From Prorocentrum cordatum (Eukaryota > Sar > Dinophyceae > Prorocentrales > Prorocentraceae): a stretch of 64,000 bases of DNA. The notes beneath the pieces are model-generated. The model saw nothing but the letters and a program-made list of their open reading frames with translations. It did not search any database and was not told the origin of the DNA. A program made the translations under genes and the position numbers. The stretch lies in contig CAUYUJ010009469.1 of the NCBI GenBank assembly GCA_963575745.1, forward strand, positions 1 to 64,000, in the 5' to 3' direction. Positions 22,329-32,394 of this stretch are shown here, piece by piece; the stretch's first letter is position 1, and each line of letters begins with the position of its first letter.

Positions 22329-22589
22329 GTGTCTGTTCGACGCAAGATTTACGATCAAGAGTTAGACACTCCGTCAGCGACCTCGGAGGAACTGGTCGTG
22401 GAAAGCAAGGGGCGACTTGATGTGGACACACGAGACGAGGAGGCTCGGAGAAGAAGCTGGCGCGCAGATGCGGGCGAAATGGCCGCATCCAGTGTGGTTT
22501 TGGACAGGATGTGGGCAAAACCGACGGGGCTGCACGCGGGCATCGGTGCGGAGCACGAGCATTTCTCGTCCTTGGGCGCAGCTTCGTGA
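22329..22589 (+). CDS. Coding-like ORF, unrecognised
   Basis: The frame reads KIYDQELDTPSATSEELVVE then SKGRLDVDTRDEEARRRSW and later SSVVLDRMWAKPTGLHAG, with charged, helical composition. Upstream, another frame (21910-22110) has a Cys cluster ARCSKCGLCTQSHVARC. The two may be parts of a degraded gene or retroelement in 21830-22640. No splice sites were fixed. Confidence 0.22.
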   Translation: MSVRRKIYDQELDTPSATSEELVVESKGRLDVDTRDEEARRRSWRADAGEMAASSVVLDRMWAKPTGLHAGIGAEHEHFSSLGAAS

Positions 22590-22664
22590 GGCACCAGCGC
22601 ATAAGCGCCGTCCCCGCGAGGAGCTACAGTCGGCCCAGACTAGCAGGCCGACCCTGCCAAATCA

Positions 22665-22760
22665 AGGGTGCCCTCGTGTCCTGCGTCTTGCGACCAATGC
22701 CTCCTGCATTTCTGTGGCAACGTGGCCCTCGGAAGGGTCTTGTGCCCTCTCGCGTGTAGT
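22665..22760. mobile_element. Family-F-related fragment, second copy
   Basis: AAGGGTGCCCTCGTGTCC, GCGACCAATGCCTCCTGC and TGGCCCTCGGAAGGGTCT correspond stepwise to 10080-10170. Confidence 0.55.
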
Positions 22761-22951
22761 CCATGGCGTACCTTGCCCTGTGCAAGTTCTTCGGCACCGC
22801 CTGTACTCTGAGCCCTCCGGCCGCCTGAGGCCCTGCCCGCCCGCGCCCTCTCCCCAGTTAGGGCTGCTCGCGTTCGTTTAGCTCTTGACCGGAAGGGGCC
22901 CGCTCCCGATCTGCAGACCAAAAAGTGCCATCTCGCGTGTCCTCTCCAGTC

Positions 22952-23114
22952 AGAAATATAGAAAAATGTTGGGAAATATGGGAAAATCGTCGATCCCTCA
23001 GAAAATATGGAAAAATATGGGAATTGGGCGGGAAGACAAAAACCCAGAAAATATGGGGAAATCTAGGGGGATCTTTTTATTTGTGTATTTATTTGTATGT
23101 CCTGGGGCCCCTTC
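22952..23114. mobile_element. Repeat family H, copy 3
   Basis: The 5' end is rearranged. TCCTCTCCAGTCA occurs immediately before and just after the element, suggesting a 13-bp duplication or a recombination product. Confidence 0.65.
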
Positions 23115-23313
23115 AGTCCTCTCCAGTCAAGTCCGACTGGTATGGCGCGCAGCCGGGCATGGCGCGCTGCAGCCGCGGGCTTCGGAAGGCTTGGCGCGGC
23201 CGCGTCGCATGCTGCCTCGAGCGGCGCCGCCGCAGCGCAGCTCTTCGGGGGGCGCGACCGTCCCCGACGGAGGGGCGCCGCCGCTCCCCGGGGGCCACCT
23301 GCCCAGTCCTCAC

Positions 23314-23444
23314 CTTGGCATCGCTCGGGCGTGTGCATTTTTCCTTCGGCGAGGACCATCGAGGAGCATCCCTTGATCAATTGGCGAAAAAAACACGCGC
23401 GAGAGCGAAAAACAACAGGGAATGGACGTCCGAGCGACGGCGAG
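23314..23444. mobile_element. TIR family D, copy 3
   Basis: CTTGGCATCGCTCGGGCGTG to CGTCCGAGCGACGGCGAG; TCAC duplicated at 23310-23313 and 23445-23448. Confidence 0.8.
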
Positions 23445-24048
23445 TCACGGCCTTGGCCGTGAGGCTCCGTCGGGCACGAGATTCTACTCGAGGGAGGGGG
23501 GCGGAGGGGACATGGGGCCCGGGCGGGAGGAAGCCAGACGGGGCTGAGGCGTGAGGGGGGGCAGAGGGAAAGGTCGGCCATTTCGGCCTGATCTCCACGG
23601 GTTTTCGATCGAATTCGGCGGCGCACGGGCGGTGGGCGGGTTCCCAGAGCCCGAGACCAAGTTTCAGCTCCAAGATGTTGCGCTTGAGTTCGGGAGCGTG
23701 CTGCTTCCGAGCCGTCGGTGTCTGGGGAGTGCAACAGGCGGGTCAGCACTAAAGTTTTCACTGCGCTCAATCAGGGAAGCGAGCGCGTCGAAACACATCC
23801 AGGCGAAAACGAACATCAGTCTCCACAAGTTATCTGTTTGCCTCCAGGGGCGTGCCCATGCCGAACGTTTCGCCTGTCCCGCAGACTGCGGGCTTCGTAT
23901 GTGTCCGACGTGGTACCAGCGCGGGTTCGGCACGGTTACGACGTGTCGGTTCGGGCTCGATTCGCACGACGCCGCGATTGGACATGCAGTTTCAGTTGTC
24001 TTTCCTTCGTGTTCTCGTCCATCGTTCATCCCATCGCCTCGGATGCAA
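23445..24048. other. Unassigned stretch, open in several frames
   Basis: Long open frames on both strands (for example + 23551-24120), without recognisable motifs. Confidence 0.35.
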
Positions 24049-24221
24049 CTCCTGGGAGGTCAAATTCTGATTTTGCCCTGGTCCGAAATCCGGCTGAATA
24101 TCTGGCTTAGTCCAGCTTAATCCGGCTCAATCCCGCTTAATCCGGGGCCCACTCCGGCGTAACAGCCCCCCAAATGGGGCTTAATCCTCCTTAATCCTTC
24201 CGGCGAAGACCTCCCAGCAGG
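24049..24221. mobile_element. TIR family K, copy 2
   Basis: CTCCTGGGAGGTCAAATTCT to GAAGACCTCCCAGCAGG; followed by an expanded (CTTAATCCTC)n tract to about 24303. Confidence 0.7.
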
Positions 24222-24404
24222 AAGGATTCGCCCCTCTTTCTTAATCCTTCTTAATCCTTCCTTGATCCTCCTTAATCCTCCTTAATCCTCCTTAATCCTT
24301 CCAGACGAAGTTGCCTCCTAACATCGTCTCTCTCTCTTTCTCTCTCCCCGCCTCACCTCGGCCGTCGGCCTCCCTCCGATGCCCCGTTTTGAGAGCCCCC
24401 TTCC

Positions 24405-24552
24405 TCGCGTTTGTCCTTCCTCGTCGTTTTGCCGCTGCTCCTCTCGTTGTTTTGCCTTCCTCGTCGTTTTGCCTTCCTCGTCGTTTTTGCCTTCCTCGTC
24501 GTTTTTGCCTTCCTCGTCGTTTTGTCGTTGCCCTTCCTCGTCGTTTTTCCGC
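24405..24552. repeat. TTCCTCGTCGTTTTGCC minisatellite
   Basis: About eight units of 15-18 bp. Confidence 0.85.
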
Positions 24553-24689
24553 TGTGCATCCACAGTGCTGCCACCAGCGGCGGTCGAGTTGCCGCGCCGC
24601 CCGTCCAGCACGGCGTCACCTATGGGGTTCGCCGAGTTGCGCCAGGCATGTCTGGAGTCGGCGAGCGAGAAAGAGACATGTAGATAGAG

Positions 24690-24726
24690 GGAGAGAGAGA
24701 GAGAGAGAAAGAAAAACAAAATGAGA

Positions 24727-24758
<32 letters not shown>

Positions 24759-24765
24759 CAGTGTA
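24690..24765. repeat. (GA)n tract
   Basis: GAGAGA with A-rich interruptions. Confidence 0.9.
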
Positions 24766-24854
24766 GTAGAGCAGAGTATCCTTCTACCTGCGGCAAGCCC
24801 CTTCGGGGGAGAAGAAAGAGGAGGACATGGAGCAATTGAGGACGAGGAGGACAA

Positions 24855-25480
24855 GGCGTCTTGGGGCCCTCTTGGGCCGTCCTGGCGGCCTATTGGGCGC
24901 CTCCTGAGGGCCTTTTGGGGGCCGCTTGGGGATTTCTGGGGCCTCTCAGGACCCCCATTGGGGGTTCTGGTTGGTTGGAGGGGACTTTGGCCCCTCTCAC
25001 GCCTTGGGCCGTCTTGGTGCCCTCGTGGAGCGCGTCAGGGCAGTGTTGGGTTGGGCTCCCTTAGGCTGACTCGGGGCCCTCTTTCTGGGAGTTCTATTGG
25101 CTGCCTTGGAGCTGTTATTTTGGAACGGGCGGTCAGAAACTCAAACAGGCGAGAGCCTTACAAACCCGAGGTCAATCATCGTGGTTTACATTCTCGAGTT
25201 TTCCTGGACGGTCTCTTGGAGCCCTCTCGGACCGTATTGTGAGCCTCTTGGGCCGTGTTGTGGTTGTCGTGGGGGCCTTTGGAGCCGTCTTGGGGCATCT
25301 TGGGCAAATGTGATATCAGTTTGGCTGTCTCGGAACCCGTCTTGGAGGCCATCTTGGTCGATTGGAAGCCGGAGCCTTTTCAGCCGTTTTGGGGCATCTT
25401 GGGCAAATGCGATATCAGTTTGGTTGTCTCGGAGCCCGTCTTGGAGGCCATCTTGGTCGATGGGAAGCCAGAAAGACCGT
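24855..25480. repeat. CTTGGG-type degenerate repeat with 99-bp tandem duplication
   Basis: Units such as GCCNTCTTGGG. TGGGGCATCTTGGGCAAATG occurs at 25291 and 25390 within a 99-bp tandem duplicate. Confidence 0.8.
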
Positions 25481-25669
25481 CTGAGAGCAAGTTCGGTGGG
25501 GGGGCGATGTTGGAGGGGTGCGCGGATCGAGGGGGGTCGGCTCTGGAAAGGCGTCAGAAACCTCCCCGCCAGCAGGCGAGCATTCTAACACACCCACTCC
25601 GTGCAGGCACGATGGCGGATACGTGAGCAAGGTAGAGTGCGAGAGAGGGGGAGTGATCAAGGCAAAGAA

Positions 25670-25705
25670 AATGAAAAAGAGAGAGAGAGAGAGAGACAGA
25701 GAGAA

Positions 25706-25737
<32 letters not shown>

Positions 25738-25955
25738 GCAGACAGACAGAGGGAGAGAGAGAGAGAGAGAGAGAGAGAAAACGTAGAGACAGGGAGCGAT
25801 TCGTATACTTTTTTGTGTCTACAGGATGTACACTATGACACAGGCAGGGAGAGAGATAGCGAAAGGGAGAGAGAGAGAGAGAGAGAGAAAACAAAACCAG
25901 AGAGAGAGAGAGAGCGAGACGGAGAAAGAGGGACGGAGAGAGAGAGTCCGTAGTC
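25670..25955. repeat. (GA)n and (GACA)n tracts
   Basis: Long GAGAGA arrays with a short (GACA)n run at 25718-25750. Confidence 0.95.
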
Positions 25956-26580
25956 ACGCTGGCCCACCACCAGACATCCGACGACCGCGAGCCCTTCGCG
26001 GGCGTCTCTATAGCGCGGGGTGGGCTCGCTCTTTGGGTCGAGCACCGATGTCACGACATGTTTTGTGCCGCCTTGCGGTCTTCTTCGGTCTGCTGCTCGC
26101 GCGTGTGTCCCAAGCGGTGCGGCGGCAACACTTCCGCAGTCGGGAGGTGGCAAGGGTGGCGGTGATCTCAAGTTCAAGGGGCCACAGAGTGTGGGAAATC
26201 AGTCCTGGCAGTCCTGGCAGACAGGCTGCAGGGGCGCCGCAGTGCCGCAGATCGTCTGGAAGCTGACAACGGGCCTGGGCTCAGGCCCCCAGAGACCAGG
26301 ACACAGATAAACCAGGACACGGAAAACCAAGGAAACGACATCCTTTCCTGCAAAGTCACGTTTTTCAGCGCCCGTGCACGTTTTGTGCGCTGCACTGCAG
26401 GATTCGGGTTTGTGTACGGGTTTAGGGGTGTCTTACAGGCTTTGGGGGTCTGTGTCCGGGTTTATTCTGGAAATGTTGCGGTGCAGTATTCTGTCCGTGC
26501 CGCCGTTCGGAAAAATTGGTTTCGAGGGATGTTGGGTGTCCAGGTCTAGCGCGTCCGGGTCTACGGGGCCCTGATGGGCC
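25956..26580. other. No features recognised
   Basis: Unique-looking sequence; no supportable ORF, TIR or tandem repeat. Confidence 0.4.
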
Positions 26581-26801
26581 ATGCTCTTGGCACGGTGGCG
26601 CGGCATGTGTATTGCAGGCGGTGCGGGGTGTTCGAGAAGCCTGGCGGGCACGACCGTGCATGCCAAAGGACTGAAGGCGTTGCGCCGCGGCCCGCTGCCG
26701 CGCGAGGCACTGCCGCGGCCCGCGGCCGCCGCGGCAGTATCTTTCGCGCGCCCAGCGAAAGGCAAGGACCCGAACGCGGGCGCAGAGTTGCAGAGCTGTA
26801 G

Positions 26802-26978
26802 GTGGGCAGTTGCACGCGCTGGACCTCGGCTTCGCCGCTGCACTGGTCTCGTGTGGGCAGGTGGGTGCGACTCCCGCTCCCGCCCCGGGCCCAGGCTGCG
26901 CGAGGAAGGTCGGCGCTTTGGCACGGCTCCATGCCGCGTGCGTGCTGGCACCTGGGCGGCGGCCGCACGAGGCGTTCG
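26802..26978 (+). CDS. Candidate upstream exon, unassigned
   Basis: Open frame after TGTAG|GT reading GQLHALDLGFAAALVSCGQ, then a Pro-Ala linker, then CARKVGALARLHAACVLAPG and RRPHEAF. It can end at TTCG|GCCTGC (GC donor) in the phase required by the exon at 27333. The frame has helical, hydrophobic composition but belongs to no family I recognise. Overlapping frames across 26580-27020 are also open (for example one reading PAKGKDPNAGAELQS around 26750-26795), so both the frame and the boundaries are uncertain. Confidence 0.25.
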
Positions 26979-27045
26979 GCCTGCGGTGCAGCCCAGGGGT
27001 TGTGGTTGCTCAGTCCTGGCCTGAGGCTGGGTCGGGTGACTCGGG

Positions 27046-27236
27046 GGCGGAAAAGAGGGGGGTGATGACTAGGGGGGGGTGGATATCATGGCGGGGGGCA
27101 TGATATTTCCCCAGATTTCATGGCGCCTCCTCTTATTTCATTACGTCCCTGGCCCCCCCGCTGGGCCGCGCACATGCCGCCGGTCATGATTTGCACCCCC
27201 CCTCTTGGACACCCCCCTCTTGGCCGCTCCCGAGGT
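27046..27236. mobile_element. TIR family I, copy 2
   Basis: GGGGGCGGAAAAGAGGGGGG to CTCTTGGCCGCTCCCGAG; nearly identical interior to copy 1. Bracketed by two copies of CTCAGTCCTGGCCTGAGGCT. Confidence 0.8.
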
Positions 27237-27332
27237 TGCTCAGTCCTGGCCTGAGGCTGGGTCGGGCGACGGCCTCGGAGTGCGCGCGCGGTCGGCCGAC
27301 CGCGCGGGGCGCGGCGGCTGTCCGCCCGCGAG

Positions 27333-27397
27333 GGCCGCGCGCGGCGGCCCGCGCCTGGGAGGAGTGCGCGCCGCAGTGCGATGTCTTCCTGGGCAGG
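27333..27397 (+). CDS. Candidate exon 1 of the coiled-coil/mitoferrin-like gene
   Basis: Begins after GAG|GG and ends at AGG|GTGCCG, a GT donor. It starts with two bases completing a codon and ends in phase 0, which fits the phase-0 start of the next exon at 29942. The frame reads ...AAARAWEECAPQCDVFLGR, a mixed composition unlike the surrounding repeats. An alternative GC donor lies five bases upstream (27392|27393) but would break phase with the next exon. The N-terminal limit of the gene is unknown; an ORF at 26802-26978 could be the preceding exon. No family is recognised from this piece alone. Confidence 0.35.
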
Positions 27398-27597
27398 GTG
27401 CCGCGTTGTGGGGGCATGAGAGGGAGGGAGAGAGAAAGAGAGAGAGAGAGAGAGCAAAACACTTTTTTGGTCTGCGGTTCGAGAGCGAGCCTCTTCCGGT
27501 TAAAAGCTAGGCGGGCTACGCAAAGCTCTAATTGGGGAGACAGAGCACAGGCGCGCGGGGCCTCAGGCGGCCGGAGGGCGGACCGGGGAGAGAGAGC

Positions 27598-27625
27598 AAA
27601 ACACACACACACACACACACACACG
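27598..27625. repeat. (AC)n tract
   Basis: Thirteen AC units; a (GA)n run also lies at 27418-27455. Confidence 0.9.
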
Positions 27626-27820
27626 AACAACCAAGCACACACAACCAAAGAGTGCGGGAGCACGAACGAGGAGCAGCTGCTACCACCCCTGCTGCTGCCA
27701 CCGTGGCTTTTTACTGGTCCACACCGTCTGCGCCTCCCCCCCCTCGCCCTCACCTCTCCCCTCGCCCCCTCTCCCTCGTTCCTCCTGCTCCCTTTCTCTC
27801 CAGCCTCCCCAGCACATTCC

Positions 27821-27949
27821 CTGGCATCGCTCGGACGTGTGTATTTTTCTTTCGGCGAGGACCATCGAGGAGCATCCTTGATCATTTGACGAAAAACCAC
27901 GCACGAAACCGAAAAAAGCATAGGGAATGGACGTCCGAGCGATGGCCAG
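27821..27949. mobile_element. TIR family D, copy 4
   Basis: CTGGCATCGCTCGGACGTG to CGTCCGAGCGATGGCCAG; ATTCC duplicated at 27816-27820 and 27950-27954. In the intron after exon 1. Confidence 0.85.
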
Positions 27950-28202
27950 ATTCCCCTCCTCCGTGCCTTCCCCCTGGCGACGACGGTCGACGACGACGGC
28001 CAGAGGGGCGGCCACGACGACGACGACCACCACCCGACGACGGCGCCGACGATGCCCGCGGGGCAGCTGCCTCGCCCGGCCCCCCCGCCAGGCGCCCTCC
28101 CGCACACGCCGAGCTTCTCCGCCCTGCGCCCCGCGCCGGCGCTCCGGGCGGCGGGGCGGGCGGCGCCCGAGGCGCGCGCGCGCGGTCGAAGCTACACACA
28201 GA

Positions 28203-28364
28203 CAGTGCCGTTTTTAATACACGCTCCGCGTGCGGATCATATATGAGAAATGCAGGGATTTAGTATTAGAAACAACGGCGAGTTCATGCATATATGGATT
28301 CATGCATTCATCATGTATTGAAATCCTATATTCTTAAAAATCCAATGTATTCAAAATTGCCCTG
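28203..28364. mobile_element. TIR family L, copy 2
   Basis: CAGTGCCGTTTTTAATACAC to CAAAATTGCCCTG; shares CGCTCCGCGTGCGGATCAT and ATGCAGGGATTTAGTATTA. TA remains only on the right. Confidence 0.8.
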
Positions 28365-28365
28365 T

Positions 28366-28529
28366 AGTAAGGACGGGCAACCTTTCCAAGGGTACCCTTG
28401 CGCATCCTTGCATCCTCGGTGCATCCTTGGCCACGTTCGTTGGCCGCGCCCCGCTCGAAAGCTTCGAAATCGGCTTCCAAGGGCCTTGCGTCCCCGTCGC
28501 GCATCCTTGCTGTACGGGTGGACTGTGGT
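28366..28529. mobile_element. TIR family F, copy 4, abutting family L
   Basis: GTAAGGACGGGCAACC to TACGGGTGGACTG. Its 5' TIR is missing where it meets the L element ending at 28364. Confidence 0.7.
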
Positions 28530-29071
28530 TCTGTGTGGCGGAGGAGTGTGGGACCAAAGTTTGCCCAGTGAGTGTGAGACGAAAGATACCTGACACTGCG
28601 CTCGTGACAGAAGAAAGGCGTGCCGCGTGGTTTCGGGCATGAATCAGTGCGTCGGCATATTTCTGTCACCGAGCGCGTTCCACTACTCGCATAAGGTCTA
28701 CTACTCGCAAACGTCCGAAAACAAAAACATGTTTGCCTCGATGTCATGGATCGCGAATCCCCCGCGGCGCATCCAGGCCACTTGCGAGTAGTTCCTCTGC
28801 GAGCAGCGGAATGCGCTCGTCTATTCTCGAGGGAGGAGAACCACCCGGAGCCGATAATTGGCGTGTGCTACGCGGCTCTAGGCCTTTACCAAACAGCCCT
28901 GCCCTGTTCGAGTCCTTCCGTGGGTGCGCTTACGACACGGCTTCGCGTGTCGGGGTGGTGACGATGGGGGGGTATTTTCTGCTTTCCGAAGCCCGGTTCG
29001 GCCCCAGCAGAGACGCTCCGGAGTCGGGCGTCGCCTCGCGCTTCGCGCGGCCGCGGCCGTCCTCGGAGGGG
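28530..29071. other. Intronic, no features recognised
   Basis: Within the intron after exon 1. Short TACTCGC repeats at 28682-28710; otherwise nothing. Confidence 0.4.
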
Positions 29072-29081
29072 AGGCGAGGCG

Positions 29082-29262
29082 TAAGTCGGGCCTGTCCGCC
29101 TACAGGGGGATTGCCGACGAAAAATAAAAAATACCCCCAAAAAATGTCCAAAAATAGTCTGGGGACTATGTTTTTAGTTTTTGTTTGCCTTTTGGGTGTA
29201 TTTGTGTAGGTATTTTTTATTTTTCGTCGAAAATCCCCCTGTAGGGGGACACGCCCGACATA
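29082..29262. mobile_element. TIR family A, copy 4 (intact ends, perfect 10-bp TSD)
   Basis: Starts TAAGTCGGGCCTGTCC and ends GGACACGCCCGACATA, with TIRs of about 35 bp. It is flanked by a perfect 10-bp direct repeat AGGCGAGGCG (29072-29081 and 29263-29272). Non-coding body of 181 bp. Confidence 0.85.
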
Positions 29263-29394
29263 AGGCGAGGCGCACCGTCCCTGGGCGATCCCCTGGGCCC
29301 CGAGCGCAGAGGCCCTGCCGAGATGCAGCGCGCGCGCGCGGCCTGCGCCGCGCCGCCGCCGCGCTCGGCGTCTCCGTCCTTCTCGCTGTCCTCC

Positions 29395-29522
29395 TCTTCG
29401 TCCAAGTCCTCCTCCTCCTCCTACTCTTACTCCTTGTCTTTCTCCTACTCCTACTCCTCCTCCTCCTCCTCATCTGCTCCTGCTCCTCCTCCTCCTCCTC
29501 CTCCTCCTCCTCCTCCCTCCCT
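29395..29522. repeat. (CTC)n pyrimidine tract
   Basis: CTC/TCC triplets on the + strand, inside the intron after exon 1. Confidence 0.9.
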
Positions 29523-29555
29523 GGCCTGTCCATCCACTGTAAGAAAAACAAAACC

Positions 29556-29698
29556 GCATAAACATAAGCTTTCGACAGTCCGAGCGCCCACTGGCGGCGC
29601 CTCTGGCGCCGCCCTCGGCGCGCTCCGCGCGCCAGGGAGGGGGTCCAGCGCAGATCCAAGACATCCGCGCGGAGCGCCAAAAGGTTATGTTTATGCCC
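29556..29698. mobile_element. Foldback family N, copy 1
   Basis: GCATAAACATAAGCTTT at the left pairs with AAAGGTTATGTTTATGC at the right; inner arm GGCGCGCTCCGCGCGCC. Confidence 0.65.
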
Positions 29699-29816
29699 GC
29701 TGTTCTTCCTCGATCCACCCCGACCCCACTTCGGCCCCCGACCAAGGCGGGGCTGGGCGTGCTATCGCGCCTCTTTCGCGAGCTGCCGCCGAAGAGTGGA
29801 ACGACTTTCCCCGAGA

Positions 29817-29847
<31 letters not shown>

Positions 29848-29941
29848 CCTGACCGTGCCAGTGGGCCCCTGTCCATCAGGGAGTTGCCCGCCAGAGCAAG
29901 GTCAAGGTTCTCCTGCTTCCTTCTATCCTGCCGTCGGAGAG

Positions 29942-30004
29942 GCCGAGGCCGGCGCGAGCAGCAGGGTGCTGGTCATGCTGCGGGGCGAGATGGCCGACAT
30001 GGAG
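29942..30004 (+). CDS. Exon 2: start of coiled-coil segment
   Basis: A pyrimidine-rich stretch (29908-29932) precedes the acceptor GAGAG|GCC, and the exon ends at ATGGAG|GCCCCG, a GC donor. The 21 codons are in phase 0 at both ends and read AEAGA then SSRVLVMLRGEMADME. They run directly into the heptad pattern of exon 3 (ADME|AQLAEQ). The flanking sequence is repeat or low complexity, so this short, balanced reading frame stands out. No named domain beyond coiled-coil can be claimed. Confidence 0.5.
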
Positions 30005-30789
30005 GCCCCGGGGGCCGGGGCACGGTCTCGCCAGCCCTGATTTGAGTGATCGTGTTCGGGGAGGATCGGGAGAGGAAGGGGAGGAGGAGGAGGTTCGGGG
30101 ATGCTTTTCGCCATTTTCGGTTCCTGGAGTTCCGCTTCGGGCCTTGGGGGCTGCCGAAAGTGGGCGGACAGCTGGCCAGGATGCACCTGAGAACGCAGCG
30201 AAAACAGCGTCGCCGGGATTCTCCGATTGCCAGGGCCGCGCAACTCCATCGCCACGCCAGCGCCGTGTATCCTTTGGCACGCGCAACGGCCCCACGGTGT
30301 CTCATCTAATTCTGATTATAGACTGAATGGCAGGTGGCCGAGGGGTACTCTATAGGGGATGCCAGGATCCGTGTCATTACATCGTTGTGCCGCTGCCCAT
30401 GAGGCGCAGTCGCGCGCAATCAACACGAGATATTGTACGTGCCGACTTGCGACACGTACATGTGTTATGTGAAAAACGGGATGCCATCATCTACGTCCAC
30501 CTAGAGCGGGGGCTTCACGCCCCCGTGCACGCCGGATCCCCTCTCACGCTACGCAGACCGATGATCGGATTGATGCCCTTCTGACTGGTCCATCGTCCCC
30601 CTCCCCATGAGGCCTCCCGAGGTCCCTGGAGTCCCGAAGTCCTCTAAAGCCTGCCCGTGACCCGGCAATGGCCAACAATCTGTCTGCGCACACTTGAAGT
30701 CACTTGCAATCGAATCCCGTCCTTCGATCGGCGACGACCACCAGCCGGGCCCGTTCTCGCCCGCGCGCCCGCCTGGCGAAGCTGCAGAG

Positions 30790-30839
30790 GCGCAGCTGGC
30801 GGAGCAGATGCGGGCGCTGCGGGACACCGCGACGCAGAG
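30790..30839 (+). CDS. Exon 3: coiled-coil
   Basis: Sixteen codons plus two bases between acceptor GCAGAG|GCG and donor GCAGAG|GCGCGC. The frame reads AQLAEQMRALRDTATQ, with Leu/Met at heptad-like spacing and alternating acidic and basic residues. The trailing AG is completed by the first G of exon 4 to an Arg codon. The same GCAGAGGCGC string occurs at both edges of this exon, so the exact boundaries could slide, but the phase is fixed by the neighbours. Confidence 0.5.
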
Positions 30840-31010
30840 GCGCGCCGCCCGAGCCTCTCGGCCGCCGTCGCCGCGCGCCGCGTCCGGCCGTGGCGCCGTG
30901 GGCGCTCCGGGAGGCCGAGCGCGGGCCACCCCAATGCGCCCGGGTCCCTCATGGAGGGCCCCCCACGGAGTCCTGGAGACCTCGGGCACCGCCAGCGTGC
31001 GAAAGCATCG

Positions 31011-31175
31011 GAGGTGGACAGACCTCCTGCCCCGACACGTCGAGTAAGGACCTGGCCGTTCTCGGTTCGCGAGAGGGCGTCGCGCCCGTCATTTTGCAGG
31101 TCCAGGTGCGTCGATTTCGGTCCCAGGCCGTTTTCATTAAGGGGAGGTTTACTAAAGGGAGGTTTGCCCACCGCC
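31011..31175. mobile_element. TIR family C, copy 4 (best ends)
   Basis: 165 bp from GAGGTGGACAGACCTCC to GGTTTGCCCACCGCC. Flanked by GAAAGCATCG (31001-31010) and GAAAACATCG (31176-31185), a 10-bp TSD with 9 matches. Lies in the intron after exon 3. Confidence 0.85.
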
Positions 31176-31204
31176 GAAAACATCGATCTTTCACCATTGA
31201 TCCT

Positions 31205-31360
31205 CGCCCCTCCTCGGCGATGATGGCGGCGGCGGCGACGGCGACGACGGTGACAGCGAGGACGACGCCGGGGACGACGACGACGGCAAGAACGTCGACG
31301 ACGAGGACGACGACGACGACGTCGGGGACGACGTCAGGGACGACGACGACCTCACCGCGG
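31205..31360. repeat. (GAC)n tract
   Basis: GAC/ACG triplets ending at the acceptor of exon 4. Confidence 0.9.
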
Positions 31361-31366
31361 CGCCAG

Positions 31367-31424
31367 GCAGGACAGCATGCGGGAGGCTGAGCTACGGAGG
31401 CTGGAGGGGAAGGTGGCGGAGCAG
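31367..31424 (+). CDS. Exon 4: coiled-coil
   Basis: Acceptor GCGCCAG|G follows a (GAC)n tract. The exon then reads QDSMREAELRRLEGKVAEQ and ends at GAGCAG|GCGGCT, a GC donor, in phase 0. The residues extend the heptad pattern of exon 3 (L, L, V at a/d spacing). The GC-rich poly-G run just after the donor and the (CTC)n tract further on are intronic. The frame continues cleanly into exon 5 at 33719, which begins with a near copy of the donor-side bases (GCGGC). Confidence 0.55.
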
Positions 31425-31494
31425 GCGGCTCGGCCCGCGGCGGGGGGGGGGTCCTTCGACTTCTGCGCGCCGAGGATGAGGAGGACGACGACGA

Positions 31495-31630
31495 CCCTTG
31501 CCTCATGCCCTCCCCCCCCTTCCTCCTCCCTCTCCTCCTCTTCCTCCTCCTCCTTCCTCCTCCTCCTCCTTTTCCTTCTCCCCTCGCCCTCCTCCTCTCC
31601 TGAGGAGGAGGATGACGACGACGACCCTGG
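31495..31630. repeat. (CTC)n tract
   Basis: Pyrimidine triplets 70 bp after exon 4. Confidence 0.85.
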
Positions 31631-31796
31631 CCTCACACAGCGGCTCGCAGCGTGGGCCCAGAGAGGTGTCGGCCCACTCCCTGGGCACAGGCCCTTCATG
31701 CCAGGACCCAGTATGGGCCCCCGAAGGACGAAAGCGCGTCCCGTCGTCTTTTTTTGTCATTGGGCGCGAAGGGCCTGGGGAATTGACGACGATACA

Positions 31797-31963
31797 GTCA
31801 ACATGCGTAGTAAGGATGGGCAACCTTCCCAAGGGTACCCTTGCATCCTTGCCTCTTCGGCCCATCCTCAGCGACTCTCGCTGGCCAACCTCGTTCGAAA
31901 AAACGCTAACGTGGTCATCCGAGGCCCTTGCAGCCTTACCGCGCATCCTTATTGTACGGGTTG
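31797..31963. mobile_element. TIR family F, copy 5
   Basis: TA-flanked CAGTCAACATGCG at the left and CGGGTTGACTG at the right; standard AAGGGTACCCTTGCATCC interior. Confidence 0.75.
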
Positions 31964-32394
31964 ACTGCAGCGAATCCCGTGATCACAGGCAACAAGAAGT
32001 TGAACCTCCTCAGGCCCGGGGAGCATCGTGATCAAAGTTGAGGCTGCGGTCGGTTAAGATTTTATCGAGCTCATGCTTCTGTACCTTTGATGTCCGAAGT
32101 TGTTGTTCGTTCAGATTGCCGGTGACAGTACACAACATATAACGAGGAAGGTCTAGAATCGAAGTCCCTGAGCTGCGCTGTTTTTGAAGAGGGTCCAATC
32201 CGTGTGTTTCGAAGGGGACCCGGCCCGCCCTTGGAGAAGTGCCCCGACCATCCCCTCTCCCTTGTCAAGCAGTCCTCCCCATCCCCAGCGTCCAGGGAGA
32301 CGCCGGGAGAGACCGCCGCGTCTTTACGGAAAGGAAGGGTACGATGCCCAACAGCAGTTCTAGGCTTCCTAGATGGCATCCGAGTAGATGTGGT

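Noticed and set aside
26802-26910. A 34-bp intron (GT...AG) between 26857 and 26890
   Set aside because: Too short for a spliceosomal intron here, and the same frame continues through it without a stop.
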